From NCBI GenBank assembly GCA_018389105.1, contig JACATO010001456.1, forward strand, positions 172,632-236,631: a DNA stretch of 64,000 nucleotides, written 5' to 3'. Positions 59,861-64,000 of this stretch are shown here, piece after piece. The first letter of the stretch is position 1, and each line of letters starts with the position of its first letter. This DNA is from Nautilus pompilius (Eukaryota > Mollusca > Cephalopoda > Nautilida > Nautilidae). The translations under genes were made by a program, and so were the position numbers. Below the pieces are notes generated by a model. That model did no database searches and had not been told where the DNA came from. It saw only the letters and a program-made list of their open reading frames with translations.

Positions 59861-59965
59861 TCGTTCTATACGTAGGGCGAAAAGTTCTGATACTAAATAC
59901 TAATGCATCGTTCAGCTTGTTTGTTTTTGATTTTGCAGATGTTGTTCCTGCACGCGTCCCCCCCG

Positions 59966-62395
59966 TAATAAGTTTCAGTGCTGCATATAGACAGGAAAAG
60001 AAAAGCATTCGACCACTTTTGGTCTGTGAATAAGCCGTACTACTAACTCACGTAGTAGCCGATAAGCAACCAAATCACGCAGCGTTTATTTTAATATTAC
60101 CTAATCTTCCCATTATATATATATGTATCAAAGCAATAACGGAATTAGTCAGAAAAAAAGTACTTGACATTTCCAATGGTATCCATTACACAAAATATCT
60201 ACTGGAAAAAATTCTGGTGGTAAATGGACAAGACAGGTGTAATTTGGAGAACAGACGTCCAAGCGAGGAAATTATTAGATTAGATTTACCTGTGTGTACC
60301 TGTAGAACGGAAAGGTGTCTTGAACCTGTTGCAACTGGATAGCAGTGTATTTGCACGAAAAGCATTATTAAAACCTGCAAATAATACGGAAAGACCTTTA
60401 GGTAAGCTGTGGTCAGGGTGCTTTTCTGGCTGATGTCTGTTTTCGCTCTTAAACAAAAAATGTTGGCGTGGTAGCGTCATGGCAGCGATGCGTTTCGACG
60501 GGAGACGAGAGAATGTTTTTTTTTTTTAAGTTAAAGAAGAAGAAAAAAATATGAAGAATAAATTCAGGATATTCTCCAAAGGCACGCCGCTCCCTCTGGC
60601 TTCCAACGCGTTTGTCCGGGTTTAATTTCCTCAACAAGACGACAGTTGAACGTTAAGATGCGTATAAATTTTACAAGACTACGTTGAAATCGAAGAAAAA
60701 TATGGAGTTTTACAAAAGACGACGTGGGATAAAAATCGACAAATGTGCGAAATCAATAATGTGAGATAACGCGAGTCTTGGCGATACATTTGCACCTCTT
60801 AGAATGGCAAATGTTTACTTGGATAGAATCAATACCAGAATGCCAAGGATACACAAAGCATTTATAGAAGCAAAGAATGATGATTTTTTAATAAATCTAA
60901 TAGGTTAATGTTTATATTTGTTGTCGTAATAATTCATAGATGCAGTTCGATTATTTAATGCATTTTCTCTGAAAATGTGCTCACTTTCTAAGACCATTTT
61001 GGAAACCAAGCAGAAAAAAATGTAGAATAGTTATTACAGGGCTGAGATGTTACAAAACCAATTAATTATAGTAAAATCTTAATTAAACGCAGAGATGAGG
61101 TTATAATTGATACAACGTTAAAAGATATGACGTCGGTTATAACGTTGCTATACGTTTAATTAAAAATTACTAGTGCTTCTGTAACAACTTATGTAATTAG
61201 TCCCGATATTTCTGTTCCACTTGCTACGACAGTTATTCCTGCTTTGCTTTGCGGACCCTGTTCTGACTTGGAGTCCTGAGAACATCTCGAAGAAGTAGGC
61301 TAAAGTGTGGGAGCTGTCTGCCATCTCCATCGGTGATCAATCGAATCAGCTGGGCTTTGCTAGGCGGGAGACAGGTTCGTTTGCTCCGGTACCCCCCTCC
61401 CCCCTTACCCGGTTTGATGTCGTCGTCTCCAGACCCCCCACCCTTTCCAAAAATAACGCGAACGCACAAATTAACATTAAGCAGCTTATCGTGACAGCCT
61501 GTAGATGATAGTCTCGATGCAAGCTATCGGAATTCAACCACTATCACCACGAAGTACGTTCAATCTGCCTGGGACGAGAACGAGTCGGTTCTAGGGGGTT
61601 ACGTCCACGTCGGCCTAACCGGTGCTTGTTGGTAATGTAACCTTATCCGAATGTGAGCAGAGGCAGCAGGAACTGTGCAACGACAACAAAAAAAGGATGA
61701 ACAAAGGTAAAGTTACCGGTTGCTCAGGCCAAATGCAAACTGAATGAACATAGCCGCGCTGCGGACCAAGCCGGCTCCGAAATGCTCCACGGTAAGCACA
61801 AGTCCCTTGATGCCGAAGGAACAGACCGGAAGTTTGGCGTGGGCTTCCGCTAAGGTAGAATCCACCATTGTCATTTTCCGTAACATTTGTAAGCAGACAT
61901 TCTGGATTTCCTCTGCGCCATCGCTCACATAAGATTATAGAACAATGAAATAGAAACAGCACAACCTAAGACTCCCCCATCGAGATTCCAGTGGACTTTA
62001 AAAATGTCCCGGTTTTGATGTTTCACGAAAGCACCCATGAGAGAGTTTTAAAGAAGGATGTGTGTGTGTGTGTGGGTGTGTGTGTGGTGTGTGTGCGTGC
62101 GTGCGCACCAGACGTAGTCTTTTCAGATGGAAGACACGGTTTCCCCCTTCGTGCACATATCACCACCGGGTTTAGAAACTTTGCCAGTAATAGCCTCAAT
62201 GGTCATTATACTCCAAATCACAATTAAATGGCCGACTTAACATTTCATGAGGTCTGTATGCACGAACTCGCGATAACTCTTCATTCCGAATTATCTATTT
62301 CTTTATTATTCAAGTAAATAAAAGATTGAACGGTTACTTAATCATCGGCCTCTGGCTTGATTTCCATCGTTGTTCTTCCAGCTCAACAGAGCTTA
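59966..62395. other. Unassigned DNA
   Basis: No gene supported. A short (GT)n tract lies at 62058-62098. The open frames at 61615-61962 and 61744-61932 overlap on opposite strands without motifs. Confidence 0.4.
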
Positions 62396-62399
62396 TTAG

Positions 62400-62690
62400 C
62401 GAGAGGAATGAGGGCCTTGAAGATTGAGGGCAGAATACCGGGGGTACAGTGATGGGAGAGCGGTTTGGAGAAGGATGACGTCAGCTGGTGTTCCCATCGG
62501 GGTAGGGATAAATACTGGAGCAACAGGCCCTGGAATCGATCCGCACGTCCTAGGAAGTAGTCGAGCACCACGAGTACCTGGAAAGCCCACCCTACTAGAT
62601 CTCCCTCCTCTGTCTAGCTGCGGGAGGAAAGTGCCGGGAGTAAACTCACGCAGACAGAACGGTATAGAAAACCCACCTTAACGAAAACCT
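62400..62690 (-). repeat. SINE-like fragment with conserved central motif
   Basis: On the minus strand at about 62660-62618 the sequence reads TGCGTGAGTTTACTCCCGGC then ACTTTCCTCCCGCAG. It resembles the TGCGTGGGTTTCCTCCGGGT and GCTCCGGTTTCCTCCCACAG motif of widespread animal SINE central domains. The rest (including GATCGATTCCAGGGCC, about 62548) is unassigned. It shares the central-motif type with the fragment at 30.9-31.1 kb. Confidence 0.45.
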
Positions 62691-63234
62691 AACCGCGGCC
62701 AGCAGCTGCCTTTTACCGGTTCTGTGACAATCGTCCAATATTTGTCGGCCATTCAACCAAAACTAACTGCTACAAGTAATACAGGAGAAAACAAGATTCG
62801 ACGAAACATGATTTCAATGGCCCCGGGAGAAACATCTAAATTCATTTAGAATTATTCCAGTAGATTACGAGAAAGCTTCATTCAGCGCTATGCGCAACTA
62901 CCCGGGCAATCACAGTCTTTGAAGAATTCGCGATCACAATCAACTTCTGCACGGGATTTTAAAACGACGTAGAACAAAATCTGAGTAGCCAACCGAATGG
63001 AAGGCCAATAAGGAGATACTGAAACAACGCTTTCTGATTGGTTGGTTGAAAACTTCGCGAATAAATTTCAAAGGCGTAGAAAAATTTCTTAAAATATTAC
63101 AAGATATCGTGAAGAAACAAGCATTTTTAAAAATATGGTAAATTAAATGCTAGGCACATTTTTAAAGTTTTATTTCCAATTCACTTCTATTATGACATCA
63201 TTATTTATTTTGATTAAAATTTGTCTCCACCTAC
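62691..63234. other. Unassigned AT-rich DNA
   Basis: No gene or repeat recognised. Confidence 0.45.
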
Positions 63235-63445
63235 GTAGAGCCTTCGGCGCCGGAAGAGAGTCTCCGCTGAAACAATTTCAGACAGAACGGAGTAGGAGAG
63301 CCAGGAGGAAATCCATCCACACGGCCCTGCCGGTGAAGAAGCGCGAGAGGAAGCCATGGCTGGGAGGCACGACGGTAAATCGAGTGGACACCGATCTGGA
63401 TTCCATCCCGGGCTCTCAGCACAGCAGCCTAACGCTGGGTCACAA
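63235..63445 (-). repeat. SINE-like fragment
   Basis: On the minus strand near 63407 a box B-like GGGATGGAATCCAGATC is followed by CACTCGATTTACCGTCG and CTCGCGCTTCTTCACCGG. This is the same order of words as the plus-strand fragment at 31.4-31.57 kb. An open frame of 114 codons on plus across it has no motif. Confidence 0.45.
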
Positions 63446-63862
63446 CGCTGCCAAAAATATTACTTTTACTAGGTACAATTTAGATATTTGAAAAGCGAGA
63501 TCTTTTTTTTTCTTTTTTTTTTTGAGAACTGGCATAATTTGTTTTTTTAAAAAAACATTTATTGACATTTATAATAGTAATGTAAGTGTATTCCATTTTG
63601 GTCCAAGGCTTTTATAATAGGCAGCTAGAGTATTCGAGCAAGTTATACGTAAACTGTGGCAGCATCGTCAGTCCGCTATCTATGATTTCGCAACCTCGTT
63701 AATTACTGACATAATTGATGTCTATGGAACGTAAATAGATTGTTACAGAGCTGTCAGGGTTTGTGCTCACCTGAATTTAAGACGGTATTTTCGTGTGTAA
63801 TTTTTACACAGCTTGAAAGAAGGGTTAAATTTAATGAGAACCGGTGTATAGTTGCTAGAAGC
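63446..63862. other. Unassigned AT-rich DNA
   Basis: Contains poly-T runs near 63505-63525. Nothing else recognised. Confidence 0.45.
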
Positions 63863-63875
63863 AGAGGGGGAGGGA

Positions 63876-63931
<56 letters not shown>

Positions 63932-64000
63932 AGAGATGAGAGAGAGAAGAGAGAGGGAGAGAGAGGGGAGAGAGAGATGAAAAAGAGAGAGAGAGAGAGA
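63863..64000. repeat. (GA)n microsatellite at window end
   Basis: A GA repeat with small interruptions that continues past the window edge. Confidence 0.95.

Larger units (their letters stand above)
57665..59965 (+). mobile_element. Tc1-like element (copy 3) interrupted by a mariner
   Basis: The 5' leader (AATAACACGTGATAAAATC; GTGCGCTGTGATTGG) matches copies 1 and 2. The transposase gene begins at about 57877 and is interrupted at the TA at 58409-58410 by the mariner at 58411-59450. It resumes at about 59453 in the very next Tc1 segment. The 3' part (ATCGATAGCCTATAGGGG; CCTGCACGCGTCCCC) matches the other copies' right ends. Without the mariner the Tc1 element is about 1.26 kb. Exact ends are uncertain by a few tens of bases. 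Confidence 0.65.

Overview
The window looks like non-coding nuclear DNA from an animal, probably an aquatic invertebrate or another bilaterian with a repeat-rich genome. I cannot name the species. The evidence is: no densely packed genes or operons, many long (GA)n, (CA)n and (TTA)n microsatellites, tRNA-derived SINE fragments with RNA polymerase III box A/B-like heads, and decayed metazoan DNA transposons (Tc1, mariner, pogo/Tigger, hAT). It also has AATAAA polyadenylation signals, and YY1/ETS/CRE/E-box motif clusters of the kind found in metazoan CpG promoters. I found no complete host gene, rRNA gene, functional tRNA gene, CRISPR array or bacterial-type regulation.

Layout. 1-12.3 kb: single-copy-like DNA with two SINE fragments, a GA/GATA microsatellite (1.65-2.48 kb) and an internally deleted Tc1-like element (about 6.5 kb). 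12.3-14.07 kb: a DNA-transposon-like element with inverted termini and an open 358-codon gene. 14-30 kb: mostly unassigned DNA with large microsatellites (16, 20.4-21, 22.2-22.6, 27.4-28.25 kb), a transposase fossil (23.9 kb), a 36-bp minisatellite with 180-bp higher-order spacing (25.4-26 kb) and a promoter-like palindrome (26.7 kb). 30-36.3 kb: a pogo/Tigger-like transposase fossil, three SINE fragments, and a second, longer but frameshifted copy of the 12.3-kb family (minus strand). 36-48 kb: a non-LTR retrotransposon tail (39.6 kb), a 499-bp Tigger-type MITE with clear termini (41.0-41.5 kb) and a second deleted Tc1 copy (47.05-47.94 kb). 48-64 kb: microsatellites and minisatellites, a possible bidirectional CpG promoter (51.4 kb), a hAT/GTF2IRD2-like fossil (54-55 kb), a 56/47-bp minisatellite (57.2-57.6 kb) and a mariner nested inside a Tc1 element (57.7-60 kb). 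Two further SINE fragments follow, and the window ends in (GA)n.

The best candidate for something undescribed is the family at 12.3-14.07 kb and 34.05-36.26 kb. Its protein has a CxxC...CxxC head and the motifs GDLKV, CFLC-x2-DSR and GERFHQDI. At the 12.3-kb copy, inverted termini (ACAYTGGTCAACAA) and an inverted subterminal motif (GATTTCAAATAT-like, about 60-75 bp inside) flank the gene. The second copy carries the same subterminal motif at both ends. This suggests a cut-and-paste DNA transposon family whose superfamily I cannot name.

Almost every protein-like stretch here is transposon-derived. The remaining long open frames are microsatellite artefacts. Statements about protein families rest on recognised motifs read by eye, with no database search.
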